Origin: Lamellibrachia satsuma
Taxonomy: Eukaryota > Annelida > Polychaeta > Sabellida > Siboglinidae
Assembly (NCBI GenBank): GCA_033239005.1
Contig: BSQZ01000036.1
Span: forward strand, 5,091,001-5,155,000
Direction: 5' to 3'
DNA: 64,000 nucleotides
The position numbers were made by a program, and so were the translations under genes. The notes below the pieces were generated by a model, which was not told the DNA's origin, searched no databases, and worked only from the letters and a program-made list of their open reading frames with translations. Of the stretch, positions 33,574 to 50,439 are shown piece by piece. Numbering within the stretch: position 1 is the stretch's first letter; each line of letters begins with the position of its first letter.

Positions 33574-33861
33574 TCTGTTATATAAATTGTTGTCTGGGTT
33601 AATATCATCATTAATAGAATGCTCATTTTTCTCTGAAAAAGTAAATGGTGCATAGCTAAGGTGTGCACATTGATTTAAATAAGTCAATTATATCATCATC
33701 AACACCTGATAAATTAAAGTTTAGTTCTTGAATAGTTAAATCACTGAAGGGAAACATTTCGTTGACTCGATTATTGCAGGAGCAGTCTTCACTAGCATTA
33801 GAAAAAAATAACCTGTTCATTTGTAAAGCTTGCACACTTACAATGTACCAAAAGTTTACAT

Positions 33862-34071
33862 TGGTCACAAAAAATAGCATCTCGTGTCGTTCGTTGAGTC
33901 ACCCACTTTCGCGTTCTGTAATTCTTCGCTCACGGCTTTCTCAACCTGTGTTTGAACGATCAGTTCATCATCATTCCTGTCATTCTCGGCGAGATTTCCG
34001 TATTGATTTGCAGATTTTTTTCTCGACTCCGCACGTGAAAGGCTCCTCCTGTCGCCATTTTTTTTTACCAT
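33862..34071 (-). other. Possible N-terminal exon, minus strand
   Basis: An ATG after an A-rich leader opens 68 codons ([20 protein letters not shown], then [20 protein letters not shown]) to a stop. Rich in K, R, E and S, it resembles a disordered N terminus or a transposon ORF1 start. No family or continuation is seen. Confidence 0.2.
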
Positions 34072-34185
34072 TTTTTCACTTCTTCACAAATACTGAACGT
34101 CTTGGCAAGCGTTTACTTGTTCTGATCATGCCACGACAGAAGGGCAATATGTATCAGATAAATTACACTTCTACATCCACATATA

Positions 34186-34199
34186 GATGTGTGTGTGTG

Positions 34200-34231
<32 letters not shown>

Positions 34232-34279
34232 CGTGCGTGTGTGCGTGTGTGCGTGTGTGCGTGCGTGCGTGTGTGTGTA
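34186..34279. repeat. (TG)n/(TGCG)n microsatellite
   Basis: A GTGTGT run interspersed with GTGCGTGC units. Confidence 0.95.
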
Positions 34280-34433
34280 TATATGTAACTTCATAAAATA
34301 CTGCCATCGCCAACGCAAAACACTACATTCGGCGTCTTCCATTGGCACTGCTAATCAATATTCATGAACACTCAACTATGACCTTCGACTCAGCGGCCCA
34401 GGCCGACTGCCAATGGCCAATGAAGTATATATG

Positions 34434-34690
34434 CTGAACATGGTTCATCATCTGCAGTTATCCTCCACTTAAAAGACCTCCACCAGACCCGATCCTGCGC
34501 CAATTTCTTAGCTCGCTTCCAGCTGATTTCGTGTTTTGCCAGGTTCTGCTTCATCAGGGCCAGACAGGTTAGATTTGGGCGGCCCTTGGGTCTTCACTCA
34601 TCCATCTCTGCTTCGGCCAATACTCTTCTTGCAGGGGTGTCTTCAGACATGCGCAGCAGGTGACCACACCATCGGAACATGTTTGGGAAA
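34434..34690 (-). mobile_element. LINE C-terminal remnant, minus strand
   Basis: The minus strand reads MFRWCGHLLRMSEDTPARRV, a TGA at 34594, then GRPNLTCLALMKQNL and RAKKLAQDRVWWRSF. The WxGH-LRM...GRP...AQDR-WWR pattern is the standard C terminus of a large class of animal non-LTR retrotransposons. One stop codon is visible. Confidence 0.7.
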
Positions 34691-34810
34691 ACACTTTCGC
34701 TGGCCGCCGTCGGACAAAGCGGAAGGAAACTAGTGGTGCCAACGGAAGTAAATTATGCCGGAACTTAGCGAGGAGCATTTCGGGAAAGGTTGCAGTAGAA
34801 GTAGCTTAGG

Positions 34811-34851
34811 ACTGCGATCGATACGTTTGTTTCCAAGGACCCCCCCCCCCG
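34811..34851 (+). repeat. Short dispersed repeat shared with 2650-2686
   Basis: CTGCGATCGATACGTTTGTT and TCCAAGGACCCCCC match 2651-2684 at all but a few positions in the same orientation. Confidence 0.75.
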
Positions 34852-34859
34852 TTGTTACA

Positions 34860-37480
<2,621 letters not shown>

Positions 37481-37530
37481 GTAATTATATATGAAATACT
37501 TAAGAATACGAAGCCTAAACGCTCAGCCAC

Positions 37531-37674
37531 CATGTAGATCAGCCTCACCTAAACCATGTAGACCAGCCTCACCTAAACCATGTAGACCAACCTCACCTAA
37601 ACCATGTAGACCAGCCTCACCTAAACCATGCAGACCAGCCTCACCTAAACCATGTAGACCAGCCTCACCTAAAC
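37531..37674 (+). repeat. 24-bp tandem repeat, 6 copies, codon-periodic
   Basis: The unit CATGTAGACCAGCCTCACCT plus AAAC is repeated six times with three or four substitutions. In one frame it reads CRPASPKP each time, within a 67-codon open frame. There is no signal peptide or recognised context. Confidence 0.95.
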
Positions 37675-37699
37675 CCGACCAGAGATACACATGAACCAC

Positions 37700-39270
37700 T
37701 TTAGAGAATTAGCTTGTATCCATACGACAAACACTGTTATCGAATATCCATACAAAAGTAGTCAATATTGTATACTATTTCACAGATAAATTCATATCTT
37801 TGGCCACAGATATTACGTATGACTTGTGAATGTGGTGTGTATGCAATAATACATGCTAACTGCTGGCACAGACAAGACAACACATATTAGTAATTCAAAA
37901 TAACACATAACTTTTATGCAAAAATCCTAAACTCTAATAAATGATAATAGACTATATCCCACTAATTATAAATCGTACGTAACTATCATTAACGTAATAC
38001 CTTTATACCCTAAATAGAGTCAATATAAAGCACACTGTGACACACTTTGAGTATGCCCGAGTATCAATGCAACAAACATATCGCCCCGTATCCGTACAAC
38101 AATCATCTTCAAATCGGCATTAACACTGGCGTAAGTGATGGTAAACTTGCTGTATTACCGCTCAGGCGAAGCATTGTTGTTTTAAAACAAGTTTAGAAGC
38201 GATTAACGCCTTAACGCGCACTATTTTACAATCCAGCATTATCTACGAGTAATACATGTCAACATCACAAAATCATCTAAGCACAAACGTTGTCCGAAAA
38301 CAATGAAAACGTGCTTCGGACGTGTCGACTTCTTTTGATTCGCAGCGAGTTGCTAACAACGCTGCCCGTGTAAAACAAGTCAACAACCCCAAATGGCAGC
38401 ACTTTTCTCTATATTCCCATATTAACCCCGTGCATGTTGCATGGATACTATTCGTGTGGATACGGGAACTATTTTTAAGGGGCTGTACATCAAATGGACC
38501 ATATCACGCTAATTAAAACAATAATTGTCCATCTACCTTGGGCCTTATACTATATGTCTACTGCATATTTTTCTCTAATCTGGGTAATTGTGGATGGTAT
38601 AAACATTTTAATTGTAGTTGTATAGATATGCATTTTTCTTACCACATTAAACTATATATTACATGTTACCCCTCACGGAGTTATCGCCCCAAGAATAACT
38701 TTTTCCATTGTCAATTATCATTTATATGACCAAGTAGAATGTCTCATGTGTAATGAGTTGTATTTAAATATATTAGTACTGCATGCAATCCTTGCTTGAA
38801 AATGCATGTTGTAATATATTGTTTGATTTAAAAAATCTGTACACTCAGCTTTTGAGCTTGACCAAACAACATTTGCGGTAGCTGTAGCTAATATACTGTT
38901 GCTGTGAACAAGTTTGCTAGTATATTATTAATGATAGTATATTACAACGGGAACCCTATCCGAGGAAGTCAGCCACCTTAAGATAGAAGTGTCAAATCTA
39001 TCCAAGGAGTTGGTCAGGCTACAGCACAAAACGTAGACGACGTTGGATAGCATTAAAGACAGTGAAGAAAAGTTAAACAGATATAGTGTATACACCAATG
39101 TACCATAAAAGTAAGTAATAACTTATCATTCCAATTCAGTGGCATATGATAAATTGTGTAGCAATCAACTACAACTGCCACGCAATGACCAATACAGTTA
39201 CAGTAATACAAATGTCTTCTACAATAATAAATTTAAATGTATGTACACTCGATCTTTCAAAATTGTCCAT
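37700..39270. other. No gene recognised
   Basis: AT-rich DNA. I see no conserved frame, tRNA or terminal inverted repeat. Confidence 0.5.
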
Positions 39271-39276
39271 AAATGA

Positions 39277-39456
<180 letters not shown>

Positions 39457-39487
39457 CGTTCGTCAATATAGTAATGTATAAAAAGAC

Positions 39488-39838
<351 letters not shown>

Positions 39839-39839
39839 G

Positions 39840-40815
39840 TTTCTTACAAATTAGTCATAATGGCAACCAAATTTAATCGGTGTTTATTTTAAGAGAATGA
39901 CTGGCGTGTCTTGGATCATAACAACTACGTTCCAAAAACGTCGTCATTCGGGATTTGGATATAATCCAAAAGCAATGCCAGTCAACACTTTAACGGTAGA
40001 CAAATCTGCGCGTGCTGATCTATTTTAGTGGACCACACACGATGACTTGCAAATTTAATGACGGACACTACTGGACGTACTATAGCATGTCTACCTGAGC
40101 TCAGACAAATTTAGAGATGTCGCATAAAATAATTGCACGCGCCATGTGCATGTCTGGTGCTCGATTATTTGATTTTTATTAATCTACACTTTATCATTTC
40201 CCTATGTTCGTTTCCAAAACGGAATGTTGAATTAATTTGGGTATTAGAAAATAGGCAAACAAGTGTGTTCCAAATGTGCCAGTGTAAGTATAAATAATTC
40301 TAAGAATAATACATTTTTGGCCATATTATTACCAAATAGAATGTAAATCGCATGGCGCCCTATGACGTTGGAAGTTATTGTTTGACACAAATAACTCAGC
40401 TGATAAATAAAACAACAACCATCGATATTGTTTTATATACTATAGAGTATTTGTTCGCAAAACCGACGTTAATGTTTTGGGGTCTACCTATTTTTATCGT
40501 CTTTACCACAGTTGTATGAATCCAAGATATCGTGTTTATGTTTGTAACAGGCTGAAGAAATAAACAAAACGGTCAAACCCAGATGTGTATCCGCGCCACT
40601 TATTTTCAACTAGAAATTAGCGAAATATTTGGCAATCGGCAAATAATGACAGTGTCTACCAACAATTTAACCATCACCAGGACGGATAGAAACATATAGA
40701 CAACTGGGTGGATAGGGTCAGTATTGATCATGTACATCTTTTATGCATGAAAGTGCCGGAAATATCAAACGTTTGCACTTTATTTGTGCCTCATGACTTA
40801 ATGTTACATTATTGC
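39840..40815. other. No gene recognised
   Basis: AT-rich DNA without a supported feature. Confidence 0.5.
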
Positions 40816-40849
40816 GAACATACACTCTAAAAACAGATTGGTTGAGAAA

Positions 40850-41243
40850 ACGACCAATCTAATTGGTTGGCCCAATATTGGTTATATATTGGTTGTTTTA
40901 ACCAATATATTGGTCAACTAGTGACCAATACGTTGGTTGTCCGGTAACCAGTCACATTGGTTACGCCTACAATCAATTGTTTTATGCATTATTGTTGCCT
41001 TATGCCGTGCTAATTGTGCAGTACAGCAACTTCAGACGATGTATTAGTACATTAGATTAGTAATATAATTGTTTGGCCTAATATCGGTTGGCTTAACCAA
41101 TATATTGGTCAACTAGTGACCATTATTTTGGTTGTCCGGTAACCAATCACATTGGTTAGGCCTACAACCAATCTTTGTTTATTATTGTTGCCTGATGTCT
41201 TCCTTATTGTGCAGTACAGCAACTTAAACCGCTGTATTAGTAC
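40850..41243. repeat. 193-bp direct duplication in the left terminal region
   Basis: Two copies share TATTGGTCAACTAGTGACCA, GGTTGTCCGGTAACCA and TGTGCAGTACAGCAACTT in the same order, 193 bp apart. Confidence 0.9.
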
Positions 41244-41896
41244 TTTGTGAATCCCATAATAAAACAACTAAACAATCCAAGAAGTTTCAGTTAAATACTA
41301 GGTGACTACATTTGCTGAGTGGCAGTGGTCACGTGAGATGCAGGCAACTTCCTTTTCACAGTATGACTTTGAACTGACGAGGTTACCGCGTAGACACTTG
41401 GTAAGTGTCAAATAGTTTCTTAACCAAAAGTTTGTTTATATTATATAATTTTGGCATGATATGGTATATAAAGGAATATGCTATTATTTGATGTAACTTT
41501 AATGTAATGTATTAGTATATATTCATACATATGACTAGTTTTATTCTCAGGGGTGTGACCTTGTATGTGTTTAGTGATGGAGAGGGGCCAAGCCCGCACG
41601 TATCAGTTTTCATATAGAGCTGGAAACAGTATTAGGAGTTCTTGATGAAATATACCAGATCTTGGTTTATCATCATAAGGAGTGAGTAACTCTCTGTTAG
41701 CCAGTGTACATCTTGCTCTATGTTAACTGTAAAATGCGGAGTTGTAAGTAGTTAGTAAAGTTAGTTAGCAAAGCTTTAATGGAATGTTTGAAACTGATAT
41801 ATCCTGTGTTTGACTGTGGAATGCAGAAATGACACATTACCCAGTGACCAGCTCAAGCCAGCGGGGTGGTTCATAGCAACAGCCATACTCCACTAG

Positions 41897-42068
41897 ATGG
41901 CAGACAGCAGTCAGTGTTAATGTGCTCTATGAGGTGGGCTTTTTGGTGAAGGCAGTCGACATCTGCTTCAAGGTCTTCTTTATATTTAATGCAGAGTACC
42001 CCGCTGAGGCAGCAGACGTGTGGACATTCGTACAGAAGGGGCTTTTTCAACATCACCACGCCATATGA
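41897..42068 (+). CDS. Exon-like segment of a repeat-associated protein
   Basis: After an acceptor-like CCACTAG the frame reads VNVLYEVGFLVKAVDICFKV, FFIFNAEYPAEAADVW and TFVQKGLFQ, ending at TGA. A pattern VDxCFKxxFxxxxxYPxxxxxVWxFxQK recurs, from memory, in uncharacterised multi-copy proteins of fishes and invertebrates. It lies inside the TIR element at 40823-43990, so it may be part of that element's own gene. An upstream segment near 41580-41690 (LGVLDEIYQILVYHH) may be a preceding exon. Confidence 0.4.
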
Positions 42069-42705
42069 CGTGGTCACACCAAGAGAGATGGAACTTCTCG
42101 GCCACATTAAATGTTAGGACTAGAAATATGAAGCTGACATTGTTTTGTTTTTAGTTGTCATCAAGCTGCCCGTCTGCTCTATGTGCATTGTACTTGGTTA
42201 GTTAGTAATTGAAACAGACAACGAATAGAGTCATGCACTGCATGCCAGTTATTTGCCCTTACAAATGTGTACTCGTAATGTGTACTTTTGTGTGTACTAG
42301 AAAACTGAAATCATGCTCACAGTGTGACGTTTCTTGAATTATTTCATGTAACACAATTAACAATTTACATTGTACATATGTCACACGACACATTTTTATA
42401 CTTTCATGACCTTGAGGGTTGCTAGTACATTGACTAGACGTGCCAGTTTGAGCTATTATATCATTTGCCTTTGTTTGCATTGATTTTATTGATTGCGATA
42501 TATCGCGCGACGGCATAGGGGTGGTCATATGTGGTCTGTTGCGGTAATTTCATTGCTCTGGTAGAGGGGTGTAGGGGATTGATCAATAGAGCAATATCCT
42601 AGGCATTCCCTGTAGTAATGGCGTCGCAATTTTTTTGATATTAGTGTTGTTATAGCGTTTTGAAGATTGTTGTTGATAATTTGTGTTCCGCCGTAAAAGT
42701 AAGTA

Positions 42706-42930
42706 ATGGCGCTGCGATCGCGCTTGATCGCAGATCCACACGAGGTGCTTCGAATTATTGATGATATGGAAAATAGTGAATTATCGAATGAAGATGACAG
42801 CGAGACTGACGAAGAAGCCGAAATATCGCTCGCTGTGACGCCTGTTCATTCGGACAGTGAGACTGATCGATCCAATCCCGAGTGGAAGTGGAGTGGTTTC
42901 GACAGTTGTAGCTGCTGCTACCAGTGGTAA
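42706..42930 (+). CDS. Acidic ORF inside the TIR element
   Basis: ATGGCGCTGCG opens 74 codons with an acidic run (SNEDDSETDEEAEISL) and a second cluster (HSDSETDRSN), ending at TAA. Further on (43010-43150) another frame is rich in RG (RGRGRGHGRP). Acidic N termini followed by a nuclease domain occur in piggyBac-like proteins, but no DDD domain follows, so that link is speculative. It may be a 5' exon of the element's gene. Confidence 0.35.
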   Translation: MALRSRLIADPHEVLRIIDDMENSELSNEDDSETDEEAEISLAVTPVHSDSETDRSNPEWKWSGFDSCSCCYQW

Positions 42931-43999
42931 TCTTCATCCTTAAAGCAGTAGTGACACTGACAGCTACAGTGAACAACAGCAAGGTGTGGCTAGACTGACT
43001 AGGTCTAAGGCCAGGGCAACGCCAACGCAACGGCAACGCCAGGCAGGCCCAGGCGAGGTAGGGCTACCGCTTCAAAGTCAAGACGTGGACGTGACCGGTC
43101 CCCTATTCACAGAGGGCGTGGTCGTGGACATGGCAGGCCTGTGGCTAGGCCTACAGTTCGTACTTTGTATAGAACAGGAAACAATGAAGATATTTTATTC
43201 AAACTTTGCATCTGTGTGTAGTTTTTAGTGCAGTTTCTGAATATGTAAACAGTTTTCATATGTGAGTAGTACTTTTTTGTTATTGTCTAATAAATGTGAT
43301 GATGTGTCGCCAGCGATAATGATTGTCAGCCATTTCGAATAAAGTGTGATGTCTGACAACTTATAAACACAAATATTTCACTGTGACTGAATTTCTTTAG
43401 GATATTACCTTTCCAAAATGGTATACATGTGTATTGAAATTCTTTATAGTAATGAAATGACATGCGTTTAAAGAATAGCATAGCAATTTCTTGAAAAAAT
43501 CCGGGTCTCTAAAGGTTAAATGATTTAATGTCTCAGTACAATGCCGTCATATTACATGTTTTGCACCGACTTGCACTGACAACTTTGTGGAAAAACTGAC
43601 ATGATGTTCCTGAAATTAAATGCATGCAGTGATAGTAGAATGAACTCTAGCTTGTTGTCTATTGCACTGCCTAAATGGTATATTGTATTAATTCCACATA
43701 ATTGGTCCTATTCTAGACAACCAATCAATTGGTCATATTCCAACCAACATAATTGGTCCTACCTAACCAATTTACATTGGTTGCTACATGACCTAGATAT
43801 ATTAACCAATAACTTGGTTAAATTGACCAACATGTTGGTTACTGTTCGTAACCAATATGGATTGGTTAAAAAGTTAACCATAAAAAATTGGTTGTCTTAA
43901 CCAAGAGATTGGTTGGACACATATCTACCAACCACATTGGTTGAATTTGACCAATATCCTGGTCATTTTAACCAATCTGTTTTTAGAGTGTATATATTA

Positions 44000-44250
44000 T
44001 CAATTGTTGCGTTCACCATATAGGGCATTTACTCAAGGAATGGTGCATTTAATCACGGAATGTTGCATTTATTAATGTATATACATCTTGACATCATTAA
44101 ATCAACATTACTTTATTTAGGTCGGCAAATCCTCACGTATACACTCCCCTGCTATCAAGTGGTTTGCACAAGCTAAACATTACACATAATAGAGGCAACT
44201 TCAAAAGTGAATAGCTTCGCACCGCCAGTCGTGCCCCGCTCGCTAAGGGC
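44000..44250. other. No gene recognised
   Basis: Short AT-rich flank of the TIR element. Confidence 0.5.
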
Positions 44251-44251
44251 T

Positions 44252-44602
44252 ATGGCGAATGTCTACGAATATTCTGTTGAAGAGATGAAAAAATATTCAG
44301 GACTGACTTTGAACTTTGTCGATGTGTGATCACGTGTTGCGGCGAGATATGCGGAGACCTTTCGTGAACTTTCTCCGTCAATACAACCGCTCTGTAGGTC
44401 GTGTGTGTTCACCTGCTTCCGAGTCTGTGGACTGCGTCAGCCGGACTGTTACTTGCGTCGTTTCGTAATGGTCTCCGCACCGCTGGCAGACATGTTCACT
44501 CGAACACCAGCTCAACTTCATTGGGAAAGATTCGGCAACGCTGCTATTATTGCTTATTGCTTGTTCACGATTCAACCACTGTCTAAATGGGTCTCCGTTT
44601 AA
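44252..44602 (+). other. Open frame of 117 codons broken by one TGA
   Basis: ATG 44252 begins MANVYEYSVEEMKKYSGLTL. A TGA at 44327 interrupts, then the same frame runs through VAARYAETFRELSPSIQPL and ADMFTRTPAQLHWERFGNAA to a stop at 44602. The segment is GC-richer than its surroundings. It could be a young pseudogene or an exon ending before the TGA. No family is recognised. Confidence 0.3.
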
Positions 44603-44619
44603 ATAATTATTCAATTATA

Positions 44620-46060
44620 TGGCGGAGTGAACTATGGACGTTGACCTTCGAAACAGCGTCCTCTCACCAGCGAGTCCACCACCACTGTACTACCGTGTAC
44701 CACTCAAACATCTCTTGTGACTTTTTATGCTTCGAAATATATCGTAAGCAACTCCCATTTATTCTGCCAAAGCTCCTTTCACTTGAACTGTGTTGAACTA
44801 TGTGTTGTCTGTAAAACACATAGTGCCTAATCTCGTATCCTTTATATTACGTTCTCCGACGCCATGTGACAAAATGTTATATTATTATGTATTAAGTCGA
44901 AATAAAATGGTTTAATAGCCATTGAATGACGCCCTCTCTGTACCTAGACGGTAAGTAAAGCTTCATTTGAGATCGTCCGTCTTAAGGCACGCTTGTCCAG
45001 ACAGGTTGCCTATCGGCGCCCACCGCACACCTTAATAGTTGCTAATCCTTCAGATGGCGATTATAAGGTAGAATCCCCCTGCGCAATACCTCAATGATGC
45101 CTCCACAAATGTGCTCGGTAGTTATCCATTTGGTTGAATATTCAAGGAATAAACTTAAGAGTCATCTACTTCGAACCTTTTGAAATACGAGACTGTGGGC
45201 GTCGTTGGTAGATTTGTGCCCTTGATAAAAAGGGAACATCGTACAGAAAGAGGAAAGAGATTACACTCTGTACAATGAAATTAAATGAAATAAAAAAAAT
45301 TACGAAGTCCAGAGGAAACTGGGCAAAATTGGCATGCAGTATAAAAAAAACGGCCAAAGCTACTTGGCAGTAATTAGCCGTGCACGTGATGTTCCATGCT
45401 TTGTGTACACGTTAGAAGTTAGGATATATTTATAAGCAGAATTGATATATGTAAAGCTTAACTGTGTCATTTTCTAACACGGTGAATTGCCTTGTCATCG
45501 TGGTCACTTGAAGTGCACACTTTACGACACGTCTCCAGGCTGTGACGTGCGTATGTATAAATAGACTACAAAGCCACACATTTTTGCCAGGCTTATATTA
45601 ACTGCATCATCATACATCTACTGCAAACAAAACAGCTGTCAAACAAGTCGCTACAGTGACGCATGCTGAACAGGTAGGGATTGCTTTGACATGTATTATC
45701 ATAGCACATGTTGTACGAACACACAACTAAACGACCTTTCACGTGCTTTCCAAACTGTAGTCCAGGATCCAGGTTTACACTCACTTTGCTTTTATATGAG
45801 ACTAGTACTAGACGGGCAACATATATGTGTGCACAATACAATAGCACACGTCTATGTTGAAGCGAAATATTAAAATACAAATATGAAACAGAGTTGCAAT
45901 ATAATTGACTACAAAACTACGATGATTACTGTTAAACACTACAGTACCAACATTAACCAACGAATATGCACAACGTATGTTTTCGAAAATTACAATGATG
46001 TTACTCTTTTGTGTGAAATTAATGTCTTGTTTCGTGAAATTATTATATTAACATTCCATA
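44620..46060. other. No gene recognised
   Basis: AT-rich DNA. It may include promoter or 5' exon sequence for the peptide gene that starts at 46105, but nothing specific can be identified. Confidence 0.45.
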
Positions 46061-46066
46061 TTACAG

Positions 46067-46104
46067 AGACACAAGTCATAGCCACACGAAGAAGTGCTGC
46101 CGAT

Positions 46105-46116
<12 letters not shown>
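46067..46116 (+). CDS. Exon 1 of cysteine-rich secreted peptide gene
   Basis: ATG at 46105 is followed by three codons (Arg, Leu, Leu) and an excellent donor CTT|GTAAGT. The exon may begin after an acceptor-like TATTACAG at 46066, which would make an upstream untranslated exon. The four residues supply the N-terminal basic part of the signal peptide, and the join to exon 2 is in phase 0. The remaining coding sequence is at 47477-47689. Confidence 0.6.
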
Positions 46117-47689
<1,573 letters not shown>

Positions 47690-47957
47690 TATCCTGATAT
47701 CTGCGTCACAAGTGTGCAGGAATAGCGTTACATGTTTGGACTTGGTACTTGATTTGTTTGAAGAATTGTATTATGTATATTATATCAGGAGAGAGGAGCT
47801 TGTTCGTTTCGAAGCGCTAATGTGTGGTATCCTCGTTGATTTATGACTTTTTAGATTATGCAGACGTAAACACAACATCAGCAACAACAACATATGTTCG
47901 AGATTGTGAGCACACACACGCAAATGTTCAAAACTTCGCGATACAATAAAACATCCC

Positions 47958-48298
<341 letters not shown>

Positions 48299-48499
48299 TT
48301 TATACGAACAAACGCATGGTAAATGCGGATGTTTTGTTGTATTGCGAAGTTTTGAACATTTGCGTGTGTGTGCTCACAATCTCGAACATCTGTTGTTGTT
48401 GCTGATGCTGTGTTTACGTCTGCATAATCTAAAAAGGCATTATCCACGCTAGAATCAGCAGCTGAAACATTCGTGTACATCTATACCTAATAAAATTTC

Positions 48500-49130
48500 A
48501 ACATTTAACAAAAATATAAAATAAATTGCAAATGAATATTTAAATAGTCACACATGTAGTATAATTATTAATTATTAGTAATTATTTTCACTCGTCTCCT
48601 CGTTAAAAGCGTTTGTGCGTGCGTGCGTGCGTACGTGCGTGCGTGCGTACGTGCATGCGTCAGGACCGAACACTTGGGACAATGTCTTCACCTTTGTGAA
48701 CATCGGCCAAAAGCAATAATTACATGACCAATAATCTACATTAATTTAACATTTATTTAGACACATAAGAGTTGTATGTTTGATGGCAGTGTGCCATGAA
48801 TTGAAGTTTCTTACGACCTCATATCGTTTCCCTGCTTTCGTGCCAAAAAGACTGCAAAGGTTTATACCATCGCGATTCAGTTGCCCCGATTCACTTTGCG
48901 AAGCTGCCTTGCCCGAGACAGCCGCCTTGATTGGACACTAAAGAGGAGGCAGACGTGTTAATTCCGCCAAATTATCACGCCTTTCAGAAACATTAAGTTA
49001 ATATTTTTGGAACAATTTTGTTCCTGTCTAAATGTTGGCACAAACATATATATGCCAACAAGGTTGAAAACTGTAAACATTGTAACATTTGTTTATTTCT
49101 ACATATCGAAATAGCACACTTCAAAACGAT
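48500..49130. other. No gene; TGCG tract at 48612-48660
   Basis: A short (TGCG)n/ACGTGCG microsatellite, otherwise unremarkable. Confidence 0.6.
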
Positions 49131-49138
49131 TGAACCAT

Positions 49139-49416
<278 letters not shown>

Positions 49417-49735
49417 AGTCGTATTATATTATATTATGTATTTAGGGATAATACATTCAGCCAGATAACATCACGAGAGATGTTATGTGGCTGGTGACAT
49501 CAACAAAAAGTATGTTATTCCCCTTTTATAACGGCAAATTAACACTTGAGCATCCTTTATCACTTCCTACATTTGTAAATATGCTGCTGGGTCGGTTTCA
49601 CGAAGCATTCCTACCGTACGAAGGAACCGATGTGGACGTTTGACGCAGATTACGTAAATCACAACAATCTCAGAAAACACGCTAAGCGTTTGAACAATCG
49701 TTCGTACACGGTCGTGCTCGAAATGATTCAAACAT

Positions 49736-49873
49736 CAGATAGGTTCTCAGAACAGGGCTGTCGTGTGTTATATGGATAGATATATCAAGGTAAAATACTC
49801 TAGACCAATCAGGTAATCTTATTACTGTGATATATCCATCCAGATAACATACGGATGCCTCGTTCTGAGAATC
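49736..49873. mobile_element. Small palindromic MITE
   Basis: The two halves are imperfect inverted copies: GGTTCTCAGAAC, CGTGTGTTATATGGATAGAT and ATATCA on the left answer to TGATATATCCATCC, AGATAACATACGG and GTTCTGAGAATCC on the right. The spacer is about 30 bp. Such hairpins are typical of short non-autonomous DNA transposons. Confidence 0.7.
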
Positions 49874-49879
49874 CTATGT

Positions 49880-50435
49880 TAAGTTTAGGTATGTTTCCCA
49901 AATCAACAAGAAAAGTAGAATAATTGATGTCATTGTAACTTTAATTGATAACATATTCACAAATGAGTTAGCGAATAACATTGCAAGTGGATTATAACTG
50001 ATATAACTCGTATATATAACTTTGATTAAAATGAATAAACTTGTTAAGACAATAAACAAAGACAACATTGAATCTTTATAAAGTGATTTACTTAAGTGAT
50101 TTTAATTGGAAAATATAATGAATGAAACTGATGGTGATAAGTGTGTGTTGAAAAAAAATTAGGTAAGGTAGGTAGGTAGGGATTTTTTAAACAACTATCA
50201 TGACTACGGGTCCAGATAGAATGACATGCATATATCTTCCTATGTTATTAAATTTCAAATATCTTGTTTCGCATGATCTGAGGATGGAGCATTAAAGATA
50301 AAGTTCTTCATAGAAGGATATCACAAGAGCGTCAATGATGCACTAGCTCATGTTGGCCGGTCTGATTTACTTGATGCCTGATGAATTCAAATTGTGTTTA
50401 AAAAGAAGTTTTTAAAATTCTTTTGCGTATTCATA
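49880..50435. other. No gene recognised
   Basis: AT-rich DNA leading into the 15-bp minisatellite. Confidence 0.5.
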
Positions 50436-50439
50436 CATA

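Larger units (their letters stand above)
40823..43990. mobile_element. 3.2-kb element with perfect TIRs and TA duplication
   Basis: Left end CACTCTAAAAACAGATTGG and right end CCAATCTGTTTTTAGAGTG are perfect inverted repeats, each bordered by TA. ACCAAT/ATTGGT words are dense for about 400 bp inside the left end and 300 bp inside the right end. The interior has exon-like segments at 41897-42068 and 42706-42930 and a polyA-type AATAAA near 43289, but no recognised transposase. The superfamily is unknown; a TA duplication would suit a Tc1/mariner-like mechanism. Confidence 0.8.

Noticed and set aside
33762..34367. 201-codon plus-strand frame
   Set aside because: It runs through a TG/TGCG microsatellite and has no conserved segment. 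The minus-strand frame at 34071-33862 looks more protein-like.
42706..42930. piggyBac transposase start
   Set aside because: The acidic N terminus is suggestive, but no DDD catalytic domain follows and the element has TA, not TTAA, at its borders.
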